This document shows, piece by piece, positions 44,735 through 53,188 of a stretch of DNA of 64,000 nt (the stretch's first letter is position 1; every line of letters starts with the position of its first letter). A program made the position numbers and the translations under genes. The DNA is from Neorhizobium sp. UBA3556 (GTDB lineage: Bacteria > Pseudomonadota > Alphaproteobacteria > Rhizobiales > Rhizobiaceae): contig DFNX01000001.1 in assembly GCA_002376235.1 (NCBI GenBank), positions 186,001 to 250,000 on the forward strand, read 5' to 3'. A model generated the notes under the pieces. That model searched no databases, was not told the DNA's origin, and saw nothing but the letters and a program-made list of their open reading frames with translations.

Positions 44735-45187
44735 ATGCTGACAAGTGTATCGCGTAGTCGGCTGGCAAGTGAAGCGATGAACCAGCGCGTATTGATTATC
44801 GAGGATGAGTTTCTGATAGCGCTCGACGTGGCAGACACGATCGAGAGCATGGGCCTGAAGGTCGTGGGGTTGGCGAACGCCCGCAAACACGCCCTTTCGC
44901 TTGCGGCCCATGCGGATATCGCGCTCGTTGATGTCAATCTTGCCGATGGCCGGACCGGGCCTGAGATCGGCCGCGAACTTGCCGAACAATACGGCCTGAC
45001 CGTCGTGTTCATGACCGGCAACCCGGAAGATGTCGCAGATGGCGTCGAAGGCACGCTTGGCGTCCTGACAAAACCGGTCATGCCGGAAGTGGTTGAAAAG
45101 ACGATCAGTTACGCGATTGCCAATCGCCTCGGCGGCATGGCCATCGTCCCGCGCGAACTCAAGGTTTTCCGCGCAAACGCACACTGA
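44735..45187 (+). CDS. Stand-alone receiver-domain response regulator
   Basis: 150 residues from the ATG at 44735, with GGAG seven bases upstream; an ATG at 44777 (MNQRVLIIEDEF) would remove a 14-residue leader. A single receiver domain: acidic pocket IIEDEF, phosphoacceptor D66 in IALVDVNLADG, Thr in VVFMTGNPEDV and Lys in LTKPVMPEVVEKTI. There is no output domain. The EcfG-type promoter suggests a part in the general stress response, where single-domain regulators feed into PhyR phosphorylation; that link is inference. Confidence 0.87.
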   Translation: MLTSVSRSRLASEAMNQRVLIIEDEFLIALDVADTIESMGLKVVGLANARKHALSLAAHADIALVDVNLADGRTGPEIGRELAEQYGLTVVFMTGNPEDVADGVEGTLGVLTKPVMPEVVEKTISYAIANRLGGMAIVPRELKVFRANAH

Positions 45188-45289
45188 GCCGAAATTCCGG
45201 CATGGACTTGTCGGATCCCTGCCGCATCTTTCGTCCTTGGAGGAAAGTCGCCCAGCGATGGCGTCTCTCAATCAAGGAGGAATATCGAT

Positions 45290-45685
45290 ATGCGGATGAT
45301 TTTCGTGAACTTGCCGGTGGCGGATCTTCAGGCTTCAACGGCGTTTTATACGGCGCTCGGTTTCAACAAGAACCCCGATTTTTCCGATGACACCGCGACC
45401 TGCATGGTTGTCAGCGAGCAGATCTATGTGATGCTCCTCACCCACGACAAGTTCCGCATGTTCATCAATGTCGATATTTCCGACGCCAGGAAAACAAAGG
45501 AAGTGCTGAATTGCCTCTCCGCATCGAGCCGCGACGAGGTTGACGGCTTCAAGGCAAAGGCTCTTGCCGCAGGCGGTAGCGAATGGAAGCCGAATATGGA
45601 AATGGGCCCGATGTACGGCTGCAGCTTCCAAGACCTCGACGGCCATGTCTGGGAAGTCATGTATATGGACATGTCCGGCAAGTAA
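45290..45685 (+). CDS. VOC family protein (glyoxalase/bleomycin-resistance fold)
   Basis: 131 residues with two beta-alpha-beta-beta-beta modules: MRMIFVNLPVADLQASTAFYTALGF and SSRDEVDGFKAKALAAGG...MYGCSFQDLDGHVWEVMYMDM. The C-terminal DLDGHVWEVMYMD is the standard metal-site end of PhnB/DUF-type VOC proteins. The substrate is unknown. It has an AAGGAGGAAT ribosome-binding site and ends before a palindromic repeat. Confidence 0.9.
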   Translation: MRMIFVNLPVADLQASTAFYTALGFNKNPDFSDDTATCMVVSEQIYVMLLTHDKFRMFINVDISDARKTKEVLNCLSASSRDEVDGFKAKALAAGGSEWKPNMEMGPMYGCSFQDLDGHVWEVMYMDMSGK

Positions 45686-45696
45686 TTACGCTCTCC

Positions 45697-45727
45697 CTCA
45701 TTCCTGTGCCTGTCACAGGGATGAGGA
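45697..45727. repeat. Intergenic palindrome after the VOC gene
   Basis: CTCATTCCTGTGCCTGTCAC followed by AGGGATGAG, an inverted repeat with a short loop. The motif is common downstream of genes in rhizobia and may act as a transcript end. Confidence 0.6.
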
Positions 45728-45768
45728 GGAGTATTGAACGCACGTTCTGCTTCCTCCACGCCCCCCTC

Positions 45769-45797
45769 TTGCCAGCATGAAGCGAGACCGGTAAATC
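45769..45797 (+). promoter_or_regulatory. Promoter of the TPP riboswitch-thiBPQ transcript
   Basis: TTGCCA (45769-45774), 17-bp spacer, TAAATC (45792-45797). The predicted start falls just before the riboswitch P1 stem. Confidence 0.55.
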
Positions 45798-45806
45798 TTT
45801 GCACGC

Positions 45807-45900
45807 TCTAACGGGGTGCCCTGCGTCTGCAGGGCTGAGAGGCGAGACGCCAACCCGCGGAACCTGATCCGGCTAACACCGGCGGAGGGATTAGACGGCT
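45807..45900 (+). ncRNA. TPP (THI-box) riboswitch
   Basis: ACGGGGTGCCCTGC...GCAGGGCTGAGA, then ACCCGCGGAACCTGATCCGG, then CTAACACCGGCGGAGGGATTAG: the full THI-box consensus with the CTGAGA pyrimidine-sensor element and the ACCTGATC pyrophosphate-sensor element. It precedes thiB by ~46 nt and should repress the operon when TPP is abundant. Confidence 0.97.
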
Positions 45901-45946
45901 CGCAACCAGCGCCTATTCCCCACATTGACATTTTGAGGAGGCGCTG

Positions 45947-46957
45947 ATGCGCGGGATTTCGACTTTCATTCTGGCCGCCACGGCTGCGGTTTTTGCACCC
46001 TTTGCCGCGGAGGCTCAGGACAAGACGCTCACCGTCTATACCTATGAAAGCTTCACCTCGGACTGGGGTCCCGGCCCGAAGATCAAGGCCGAATTCGAAA
46101 AGACCTGCGCCTGCACCGTTAATTTTATAGGCGTTGCCGATGGCGTGGCGCTTCTGACCCGCCTCAAGCTGGAAGGCGCGAATGCCGAAGCCGATATCGC
46201 GCTCGGCATCGATACCAGCCTGATTTCCGAAGCCAAGGCGACCGGCCTGTTCGAGGCAAACGGCATCGAGAAAAGCGCAGTCAAGGTTCCCGGCAACTAC
46301 GCAGACGACACGTTCCTTCCCTATGACTACGGCCATTTCGCCGTTATCTACGACACGCAGACGATCAAGACCCCGCCGAAGAGCCTGAAAGACCTGATCG
46401 AGGGTGATACCTCGCAAAAAATCGCCATTCAGGATCCCCGCACCTCGACACCGGGCCTTGGCCTGCTGCTTTGGGTCAAGGCCGTCTATGGCGACAAGGC
46501 GCCGGAAGCCTGGGCGAAGCTCAAGGATCGGGTGCTGACCGTCACCCCCGGCTGGTCGGAAGCCTATGGCCTGTTCACCAAAGGCGAAGTGCCGATGGTG
46601 CTCTCCTACACGACCTCACCCGCCTATCACATGGTCGAGGAAAAAACAGACCGTTATCAGGCCGCAAATTTTTCGGACGGCCATTACATCCAGATCGAAG
46701 TCGCCGGCATGCTGAGACACGCTAAGGACAAGGATCTGGCAAAAAGCTTCCTCACCTTCCTGATATCGCCGGCGGCACAGGATATCATCCCGACCACCAA
46801 CTGGATGATGCCGGCCGCCGCCACATCTGCGCCCCTGCCGGACGCTTTCGACAAGCTGGTAAAGCCGGCAAACACGCTGCTGATCGGCTCCGATGAGGTG
46901 GCAAAGAACCGACAGGCCTGGATCGACGAATGGCTGACCGCCATGAGCCGCAAGTGA
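45947..46957 (+). CDS. thiB: Thiamine ABC transporter substrate-binding protein
   Basis: 336 residues with a cleavable signal peptide (residues 1-23, ending AAEAQ). The mature protein starts KTLTVYTYESFTSDWGPGP and shows DIALGIDTSLISEA, PYDYGHFAVIYDTQ and DPRTSTPGLGLLLWVKAVYG, all typical of ThiB/TbpA binding thiamine, TMP and TPP. It is the first gene of thiBPQ under a TPP riboswitch, with a GAGGAGG-type ribosome-binding site. Confidence 0.95.
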   Translation: MRGISTFILAATAAVFAPFAAEAQDKTLTVYTYESFTSDWGPGPKIKAEFEKTCACTVNFIGVADGVALLTRLKLEGANAEADIALGIDTSLISEAKATGLFEANGIEKSAVKVPGNYADDTFLPYDYGHFAVIYDTQTIKTPPKSLKDLIEGDTSQKIAIQDPRTSTPGLGLLLWVKAVYGDKAPEAWAKLKDRVLTVTPGWSEAYGLFTKGEVPMVLSYTTSPAYHMVEEKTDRYQAANFSDGHYIQIEVAGMLRHAKDKDLAKSFLTFLISPAAQDIIPTTNWMMPAAATSAPLPDAFDKLVKPANTLLIGSDEVAKNRQAWIDEWLTAMSRK

Positions 46958-46979
46958 CAAGACACTTGGGACATCGCAT

Positions 46980-48599
46980 TTGCTGACAACGGCTGAAAGA
47001 CGACGCGGCATCGGTGCCGGCCTTACCGTGCTTGCCGCCGTCCTTCTCTTCGTCGGCACTGCGGTCTCAACGCTATTGGCCTGGGATGGCGATCAATCGG
47101 CATCCCGGATTTTCACCGCCTATACCTGGAGCATTCTCAGCTTCACCCTTTGGCAGGCGGCCCTGTCGACATTGTTGTCGGTCGCCTTCGCCATTCCGGT
47201 AGCACTTGCGCTCGCCCGCCGCCCCCATTTTGCAGGCAGAACCTGGATCCTTCGGTTAATGGCCTTGCCCATGGGCCTGCCGGCTCTCGTCGGCGCGCTC
47301 GGCCTGCTCGGCGTCTGGGGAAGACAAGGCATGCTGAACGGCTGGCTCACCACAGCCGGGCTGGAACAGCCGGTCAGCGTCTACGGCCTTTCCGGCATCC
47401 TGCTCGCTCATACATTCTTCAACATTCCGCTCGCGGTTCGCCTGCTGCTTGCCGTGCTTGAGCGGCTGCCGGCGGAATACTGGCTCCTGTCGGCCAGCCT
47501 CGGCATGAAGCCCTTGTCGATTTTCCGTTTTGTCGAATGGCCGGCGCTGGCGCGTGTCGTACCGGGCATCGCGGGGCTGATCTTCATGCTCTGCGCCACC
47601 AGCTTCACGCTGGTCCTTGTGCTTGGCGGTGGTCCGGCCGCAACCACGCTGGAAGTTGCGATCTACCAGGCCCTGCGTTTCGATTTCGATCCCCCGCGCG
47701 CCATCGCGCTCGCCTTCCTGCAGATTGCCCTCACCGCAGCCGTGATCAGCCTTATCGCGCTTCTGCCGGCGGCGACCGATACGGTCAGGACCGCAGGCCG
47801 AAAAGTGCTGCGCCTCGACGGGCGCTCGGCCGCATCCCGTCTGTGGGATGGCCTCATCATCGCCGTCGCCGTGATCTTCGTCGCCTCACCGCTTCTCTCG
47901 GTTCTGGTCGCCGGCCTCAGGGCCGATCTCTGGAAGATCGTCACCGGACCTCGCTTCATCCAGGCAGCAACCACAAGCCTGATGATCGCCGTGACAGCCG
48001 GAGTGATCGCAGTCACCGCTTCACTCGCCATCATCACGACCCGGCAGGCGATAAAGGACCGACGCCATCCCAATCTTGCCGAAAGACTGCTCTCGATCTC
48101 GCTCGCAGGCACATCTTCGCTGGTTCTCGTCGTTCCTCCGATCATTCTCGGCACCGGCTGGTTCCTGGTGCTTCGGCAATTCGGCAATGTTGCACCTTTC
48201 GCCCCCTATCTCGTCGCGATCATCAACGCGATGATGGCCCTGCCCTTTGCCGTAAGGGTGCTGGACCCGGCGTTGCAAGACCACCGGCATCAGACGGCAC
48301 GGCTGGTCGCAGCACTCGGCATCGGAGGTATTAGCAAATGGCGGCTGATCGATCTCCCCGTTCTGACGCGCGCCATCCTCACCGCCCTGTCATTCGCCAT
48401 GGCGCTTTCGCTTGGTGATCTCGGCGCGGTAGCGCTGTTCGGTTCCAGTGATCTCGTCACCCTGCCCTGGCTGGTCTACAGCACGCTATCGAGTTACAGG
48501 ACCAATGATGCCGACGGGTTGGCGCTGATCCTCGGCGCAATCTGCCTTGTCCTGACCATCCTCGGCACCGCAGGCCGGAAGGAAAATAAGAATGCATGA
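46980..48599 (+). CDS. thiP: Thiamine ABC transporter permease
   Basis: 539 residues with about twelve membrane helices and two BPD permease modules. The EAA-like loops are at ~185-200 (SASLGMKPLSIFRFVEWPAL) and ~445-460 (AALGIGGISKWRLIDLPVL). Such duplicated permeases are typical of ThiP. The start is a TTG at 46980, 22 bp after the thiB stop, and no better in-frame ATG is near. The end overlaps thiQ by eight bases. Confidence 0.93.
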   Translation: MLTTAERRRGIGAGLTVLAAVLLFVGTAVSTLLAWDGDQSASRIFTAYTWSILSFTLWQAALSTLLSVAFAIPVALALARRPHFAGRTWILRLMALPMGLPALVGALGLLGVWGRQGMLNGWLTTAGLEQPVSVYGLSGILLAHTFFNIPLAVRLLLAVLERLPAEYWLLSASLGMKPLSIFRFVEWPALARVVPGIAGLIFMLCATSFTLVLVLGGGPAATTLEVAIYQALRFDFDPPRAIALAFLQIALTAAVISLIALLPAATDTVRTAGRKVLRLDGRSAASRLWDGLIIAVAVIFVASPLLSVLVAGLRADLWKIVTGPRFIQAATTSLMIAVTAGVIAVTASLAIITTRQAIKDRRHPNLAERLLSISLAGTSSLVLVVPPIILGTGWFLVLRQFGNVAPFAPYLVAIINAMMALPFAVRVLDPALQDHRHQTARLVAALGIGGISKWRLIDLPVLTRAILTALSFAMALSLGDLGAVALFGSSDLVTLPWLVYSTLSSYRTNDADGLALILGAICLVLTILGTAGRKENKNA

Positions 48600-49299
48600 C
48601 GGCATCGTGCTGGAACAAGTAGCCCTGAAGCTCGGCACAACCGGCTTCGATTTCGATTGCCGTATCAAAACTGGCGCCATCACTGCAATCGCCGGCCCGT
48701 CGGGCGCGGGAAAATCGACGCTGCTCAATCTCATTGCCGGTTTCGAGCGCCCGCAATCGGGCCGCATCCTTATCGCTGGAACCGAGCAAACCGTAAGCCA
48801 TCCGTCGCAAAGGCCGGTCTCTGTGGTCTTTCAGGATCACAACCTTTTTGCCCATCTCGACATTTTCACCAACGTTGCACTCGGCATCAGCCCCTCCATG
48901 CGGCTTTCCTCAACAGACAGGGACAGCATCGAAACAGCACTGTCGCGGGTGGGTCTTGCCGGTTTCGGCAGGCGCATGCCCGGCTCCCTGTCCGGTGGAG
49001 AAAAACAACGCGCCGCCTTTGCGCGCGCCCTTGTGCGGAACAAGCCGGTCCTGCTTCTGGACGAACCCTTCGCTTCGCTTGACGCCGACCTGCGGCTGCA
49101 GATGTCCGATCTTCTCCTCAAACTGCATCGCGAAACCTCAAACACGGTCGTGATGATCACCCACGACCGCGAAGAGATCGCCCGCGTGGCGGATCGCGTT
49201 GTCAGGGTGGAAGCTGGGCGAGTTAGCTCGAACGAGGCCACGACGGACTATCTCACGCGATTTGCCGCATCCGTTTCGCCCCCCTCCGGCTCTATGTGA
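48592..49299 (+). CDS. thiQ: Thiamine ABC transporter ATPase
   Basis: 235 residues: Walker A AGPSGAGKSTLLNL, Q-loop VFQDHNLFAHLD, signature GSLSGGEKQRAAFARAL, Walker B VLLLDEPFASLD, switch histidine VMITHDREE. It overlaps thiP by eight bases, so the import operon is translationally coupled. A 65-residue-like tail beyond the His switch is short, in line with ThiQ. Confidence 0.94.
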   Translation: MHDGIVLEQVALKLGTTGFDFDCRIKTGAITAIAGPSGAGKSTLLNLIAGFERPQSGRILIAGTEQTVSHPSQRPVSVVFQDHNLFAHLDIFTNVALGISPSMRLSSTDRDSIETALSRVGLAGFGRRMPGSLSGGEKQRAAFARALVRNKPVLLLDEPFASLDADLRLQMSDLLLKLHRETSNTVVMITHDREEIARVADRVVRVEAGRVSSNEATTDYLTRFAASVSPPSGSM

Positions 49300-49507
49300 A
49301 CGAAAGTCATCAAGCGTGCGTGACCACCGCCACAATTTGGACGTGGCCCGATGGCATCGGCGTTCAAGTTTATTTTCTTTTCATACCCAGTGGACGATAC
49401 ATATTCATTTAGGAATATCTGTGCAGTTGGCGCGAAAGACGGTAAGCGACAACAGGCGGAAGACGAGGCCAGACGCGACGGCAGGATGCCGAAGTGTAAT
49501 TCCGGAG

Positions 49508-51034
49508 ATGATAGTGCAGGCGAAGACTGTAGAGACGGATCGTGCCAGGAGGCCGAAATTTTGGCAGCGTAACCGCGCATTCCGTTCCGCAGCCACGCTC
49601 ATGCTCGCCACCTCGATGCTTTACGGCTGCCAGTCGATCTTCGATCAGGCATACACGCCGAATGTCTCACCGTCGGAAAATCCGCAGACTGTCGATCAGG
49701 TACAGAAGAACGACCCGCGTGCCGCCATGGGCGCGCGCGAACACCCCCGCATCGTCGCAAGCTATGGCGGCGAATATCGCGATGCAAAGACCGAACGTCT
49801 GGTAGCACGCATCACCGGCGCACTGACGGCGGTGTCGGAAAACCCGACCCAGTCTTTCCGCATCACCATTCTCAATTCGCCGGCAATCAACGCTTTCGCG
49901 CTGCCGGGCGGTTATCTTTACGTCACCCGCGGCCTCCTGGCGCTGGCCAACGACGCTTCGGAAGTGGCGGCCGTGTTGTCGCACGAAATGGGTCACGTCA
50001 CCGCCAATCACGGCATCGAGCGCCAGAAGCGGGAAGAAGCGGAAGTCATTGCCAGCCGCGTCGTCGCCGAAGTTTTGTCGAGCGATCTCGCCGGCAAGCA
50101 GGCACTTGCCCGTGGCAAGCTGCGCCTTGCCGCCTTCTCCCGCCAGCAGGAACTGCAGGCGGACGTGATCGGCGTGCGCATGCTGGGTGAAGCCGGCTAT
50201 GATCCTTACGCTGCGGCCCGCTTCCTCGATTCCATGGCGGCCTATGCCCGTTATTCCGCCGTCGATCCGGATAACGACCAGAGCCTCGACTTTCTCTCCA
50301 GTCACCCGAATTCAGCCCAGCGCGTCGATCTCGCCCGCCGCCATGCCCGCGCCTTCGGCCAGGAAGGCGTGGGAGACCGTGGCCGGGACTATTATCTTGC
50401 CGGCATTGACGGCCTTCTTTACGGCGACAGCCCTCAGGAGGGCTATGTCCGCGGCCAGACCTTCCTGCATGGCAGCCTCGGCATCCGTTTCGATGTGCCG
50501 CTGGATTTCCGGATCGACAACAAGGTCGAGGCCGTTCTCGCAACCGGCCCCGGAGAAAGCGCCATCCGTTTCGACGGCGTTGCCGCAGGCGACAACAACA
50601 GCCTGACCAATTACCTGACAAGCGGCTGGGTCGCCGGATTGCAGCCGGAAACAGTGCGCGAGACGACCGTAAACGGCCTTCCTGCGGCAACCGCCCGTGC
50701 CTCCGCCGAACGCTGGGATTTCGACGTCACCGTCGTGAGGCTCAACGATCAGATTTTCCGATTCCTCACGGCCGTGCCCAAGGGCACGACGACGCTGCAA
50801 TCCACCGCCGATACACTGCGCAACAGTTTCCGCCGCATGACCCCGGCAGAAATTGCGTCCCTGAAGCCTTTGCGTATCCGCATCGTCACGGTCGGACCGA
50901 GCGACACACTGGCATCGCTCTCCGGGCGCATGATGGGGACTGACCGGAAGCTCGATCTGTTCAAGCTCATCAACGCGCTGCCGGCCGGCGCGACAGTGTC
51001 GCCCGGCCAGAAGATGAAGATCATTTCCGAATGA
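49508..51034 (+). CDS. M48-family metalloprotease lipoprotein with C-terminal LysM-like domain
   Basis: 508 residues. The N-terminus ends a hydrophobic stretch with LYGC, a lipobox (LMLATSMLYGCQS), so it is predicted to be an envelope lipoprotein. The M48 site is SHEMGHVTANHGIERQ (HExxH) and the third zinc ligand is the Glu in RQQELQADVIGVRML. Residues ~450-508 (RIVTVGPSDTLASLSGRMM...KLINALPAGATVSPGQKMKI) resemble a LysM repeat for peptidoglycan binding. This is BepA/YfgC-like, an outer-membrane quality-control protease. The start is uncertain; a GTG six bases later is possible. Confidence 0.88.
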   Translation: MIVQAKTVETDRARRPKFWQRNRAFRSAATLMLATSMLYGCQSIFDQAYTPNVSPSENPQTVDQVQKNDPRAAMGAREHPRIVASYGGEYRDAKTERLVARITGALTAVSENPTQSFRITILNSPAINAFALPGGYLYVTRGLLALANDASEVAAVLSHEMGHVTANHGIERQKREEAEVIASRVVAEVLSSDLAGKQALARGKLRLAAFSRQQELQADVIGVRMLGEAGYDPYAAARFLDSMAAYARYSAVDPDNDQSLDFLSSHPNSAQRVDLARRHARAFGQEGVGDRGRDYYLAGIDGLLYGDSPQEGYVRGQTFLHGSLGIRFDVPLDFRIDNKVEAVLATGPGESAIRFDGVAAGDNNSLTNYLTSGWVAGLQPETVRETTVNGLPAATARASAERWDFDVTVVRLNDQIFRFLTAVPKGTTTLQSTADTLRNSFRRMTPAEIASLKPLRIRIVTVGPSDTLASLSGRMMGTDRKLDLFKLINALPAGATVSPGQKMKIISE

Positions 51035-51035
51035 T

Positions 51036-51053
51036 GCGGTGAAACCTCACCGC
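51036..51053. terminator. Shared hairpin between the M48 gene and rpoH2
   Basis: GCGGTGA-AACC-TCACCGC, a perfect seven-bp stem between two convergent genes. There is no strong T-run on either side. Confidence 0.45.
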
Positions 51054-51060
51054 CCACCAT

Positions 51061-51927
51061 TCAGCAGGCGGCAGCGGCCATCTGCGGATTGGCGGAAACG
51101 AGTGCCGACTTCAGCTTTTCGATCGCGCGGCTTTCGATCTGGCGCACGCGTTCCTTCGAAATGCCCAGTTCCGTCCCAAGCGCTTCCAGCGTTGCTCCGT
51201 CATCCGTCAGCCGCCGTGCGCGAATGATTTTCTTTTCGCGATCGTTGAGCTTGGTCAGCGCACCTTGCAGCCATTTCAGCCGACGCTCACCGTCGATCAT
51301 GCCCGAAACCTGCTCGTCGGGAAGCGGCTCGTTGCTTTCCAGCATGTCGAGGCGTTCGCCGCTGTCTGAATCACCGGCAATCGTTGGAGCCTGCAGCGAG
51401 GCGTCATTGGCGGAAAGCCGTGCGTCCATCGTCTGGACATCGTTGACGCTGACCCCGAGCGCAACCGCGATTTCCTCATGGATGGCACGGGCGGTCAAAT
51501 TGCTGTCTCCGCGAGCGAGTTTTGCTCTGAGGCGGCGAAGATTGAAGAACAGCGCTTTCTGCGCCGAACTGGTGCCACCACGCACGATCGACCAGTTGCG
51601 CAGAATGTAATCCTGCATCGAGGCGCGGATCCACCAGCTGGCATAGGTCGAAAAACGCACATCGCGCGCCGGCTCGAACCTTGCCGCCGCTTCGAGCAGC
51701 CCTACATAACCTTCTTGTACGAGGTCGCTCATCGGCAGACCGAAGCCGCGAAACTTCGATGCCATGGCGATGACGAGACGCATATGCGCAAGTGCGATCT
51801 GGTTGCGTGCGTTCTGGTCCTGGCCGACTTTCCAGCGGACGGCGAGATCCCGCTCCTCTTCCCGGGCGAGATAGGGAGCCGACATCGCTATCTTGATCAT
51901 TGCGCGGTCTGCGGACATGGCTGTCAT
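51061..51927 (-). CDS. rpoH: RNA polymerase sigma factor RpoH2 (sigma-32 type)
   Basis: 288 residues from the ATG at 51927, with GGAG eight bases upstream. Sigma region 2 is MRLVIAMASKFRGFGLPMSDLVQEGYVGLLEAAARFEPARDVRFSTYASWWIRASMQDYILRNWSIVRGGTSSAQKALFFNLRRLRA; the RpoH box is in the last part. Region 4 is ATLEALGTELGISKERVRQIESRAIEKL. The sequence matches rhizobial RpoH2 better than RpoH1. A perfect EcfG-type promoter lies ~200 bp upstream, in line with the known control of rpoH2 by RpoE2 in Sinorhizobium meliloti. Confidence 0.94.
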   Translation of the reverse strand: MTAMSADRAMIKIAMSAPYLAREEERDLAVRWKVGQDQNARNQIALAHMRLVIAMASKFRGFGLPMSDLVQEGYVGLLEAAARFEPARDVRFSTYASWWIRASMQDYILRNWSIVRGGTSSAQKALFFNLRRLRAKLARGDSNLTARAIHEEIAVALGVSVNDVQTMDARLSANDASLQAPTIAGDSDSGERLDMLESNEPLPDEQVSGMIDGERRLKWLQGALTKLNDREKKIIRARRLTDDGATLEALGTELGISKERVRQIESRAIEKLKSALVSANPQMAAAAC

Positions 51928-52130
51928 CGTCTTCTCCGTCAACGGTTCTGATATGACGATAAACAGCTGGAAGACTGGCAAATGGCTGACCGAAAAGAAC
52001 GCCCTTGCAAGTTCTGACTGCTGCTCTCGCCCCCTCTTGTGAAACGACCCGGGATATCCTGGCCGCAATCAATTCAAACGGGAACCGAGGGCAGCGTTAC
52101 GCAGCATTCAGTTCGCCGTTCCGGCGGGTT

Positions 52131-52155
52131 AACGCGGCAACGGCGCAGAAGTTCC
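52131..52155 (-). promoter_or_regulatory. EcfG/RpoE2-type promoter of rpoH2
   Basis: On the minus strand GGAAC (52155-52151), 16-bp spacer, CGTT (52134-52131): exact consensus. It overlaps the downstream edge of the carD terminator and lies ~204 bp before the rpoH2 ATG. Confidence 0.8.
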
Positions 52156-52156
52156 A

Positions 52157-52188
52157 ATAAAAAACCCGGCTCAAGGCCGGGCTTTTTA
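52157..52188 (-). terminator. Terminator of carD (bidirectional)
   Basis: ACCCGGC...TCAAGG...CCGGGCT flanked by A-run and T-run, so it can act on both strands. It follows the carD stop by about 20 bp and separates carD from rpoH2. Confidence 0.88.
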
Positions 52189-52208
52189 TTATCGCAATTT
52201 CGCAAAAA

Positions 52209-52784
52209 TCAGGCAGCTTCTTCTTCCTGCGCGTCATCCTCTTCGAGGCTCTTGCCACGCTTCGGACCCTTGGCGAGATTGACTTCGACAAGCCGAACCG
52301 CTTCGGTGTCCGACATCTTGTTGACGGCTGCGATTTCACGAGCCATCCGGTCGAGGGCAGCTTCATAAAGCTGGCGCTCGGAATAGGATTGCTCCGGCTG
52401 GTTTTCAGCGCGATAAAGATCGCGGACAACTTCAGCGATGGAAATCAGGTCACCGGAATTGATCTTGGCATCATATTCCTGGGCGCGGCGCGACCACATG
52501 GTGCGCTTCACGCGGGCCTTGCCCTGCACGACCTTGAGCGCACGCTCGACGAAATCCGTTTCCGAAAGCTTGCGCATGCCGATGGCGACGGCCTTTGCAA
52601 CCGGAACCTTCAGGCGCATCTTGTCCTTCTCGAAGTCGATTACAAAAAGCTCGAGCTTCATGCCAGCAACTTCTTGCTCTTCAATCGCGGTAATCGTACC
52701 AACGCCATGAGCGGGATATACGATCGATTCGCCGGTCTTGAAGCCTTGGCGAGCCGGGGAATTCTTTTTCTGCTGAGTCGTCAT
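52209..52784 (-). CDS. carD: CarD/CdnL family transcriptional regulator
   Basis: 191 residues from MTTQQKKNSPARQGF. The N-terminal RNA-polymerase-interacting domain shows TGESIVYPAHGVGTITAIEEQEVAG and MRLKVPVAKAVAIGMRKL; the C-terminal helical domain shows WSRRAQEYDAKINSGDLISIAEVVRDLYR. CdnL-type proteins bind RNAP beta and stabilise open complexes at rRNA and other promoters; they are key in alphaproteobacteria. An acidic tail (EEDDAQEEEAA) follows. It is monocistronic, ending at a strong terminator. Confidence 0.94.
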   Translation of the reverse strand: MTTQQKKNSPARQGFKTGESIVYPAHGVGTITAIEEQEVAGMKLELFVIDFEKDKMRLKVPVAKAVAIGMRKLSETDFVERALKVVQGKARVKRTMWSRRAQEYDAKINSGDLISIAEVVRDLYRAENQPEQSYSERQLYEAALDRMAREIAAVNKMSDTEAVRLVEVNLAKGPKRGKSLEEDDAQEEEAA

Positions 52785-53188
52785 TCGTTTCAAAAACTCC
52801 CTTCTACTCACCCACATCTGGGTCAGGGGAAAGCCGGGTCTGTCAGGCCCGGATGAGACGGGGGAAACCGTCGGGTCACTCCATACTGGTCCGACAAAAC
52901 GCGCGCGAAAAAACAAATCCCATCGCTGAGCTGCGACCGACAACATGAAACGAGTTTATGTCTCGGGGAGCGCGTGTGATTGATCTGTGCTTTCGTGATG
53001 TTTTTTGGGCACGCGAGTGCCGCCTTGTGGAACAGTATTGCTTGTCTACCACAAAAAAGTGCGGAAATCAATAATTTGCTTCACCGAGTCCGCAAAGCAA
53101 CATTATAGCGCCGTGCCTATGAAAGCAGCAACGCCTGAATGCCGCCTGCGACAGCAAGGCAGGCGCATGCCGGGCTAATCGCCTGGGC
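52785..53188. other. Intergenic region between fdxA and carD
   Basis: 404 bp without a supported gene. It should contain the carD promoter on the minus strand and the 3' end of the fdxA transcript. An AT-rich stretch lies near 53045-53080. No riboswitch or repeat was recognised. Confidence 0.45.

Noticed and set aside
45737..45748. GAACGCACGTTC palindrome upstream of the TPP riboswitch
   Set aside because: Inverted and not direct GAAC repeat; it matches no operator I know, and the promoter lies downstream.
52107..52125. Second GGAAC-like promoter upstream of rpoH2 (GGAAC-N16-CGTA)
   Set aside because: One mismatch in the -10 box, while a perfect copy lies just upstream of it.
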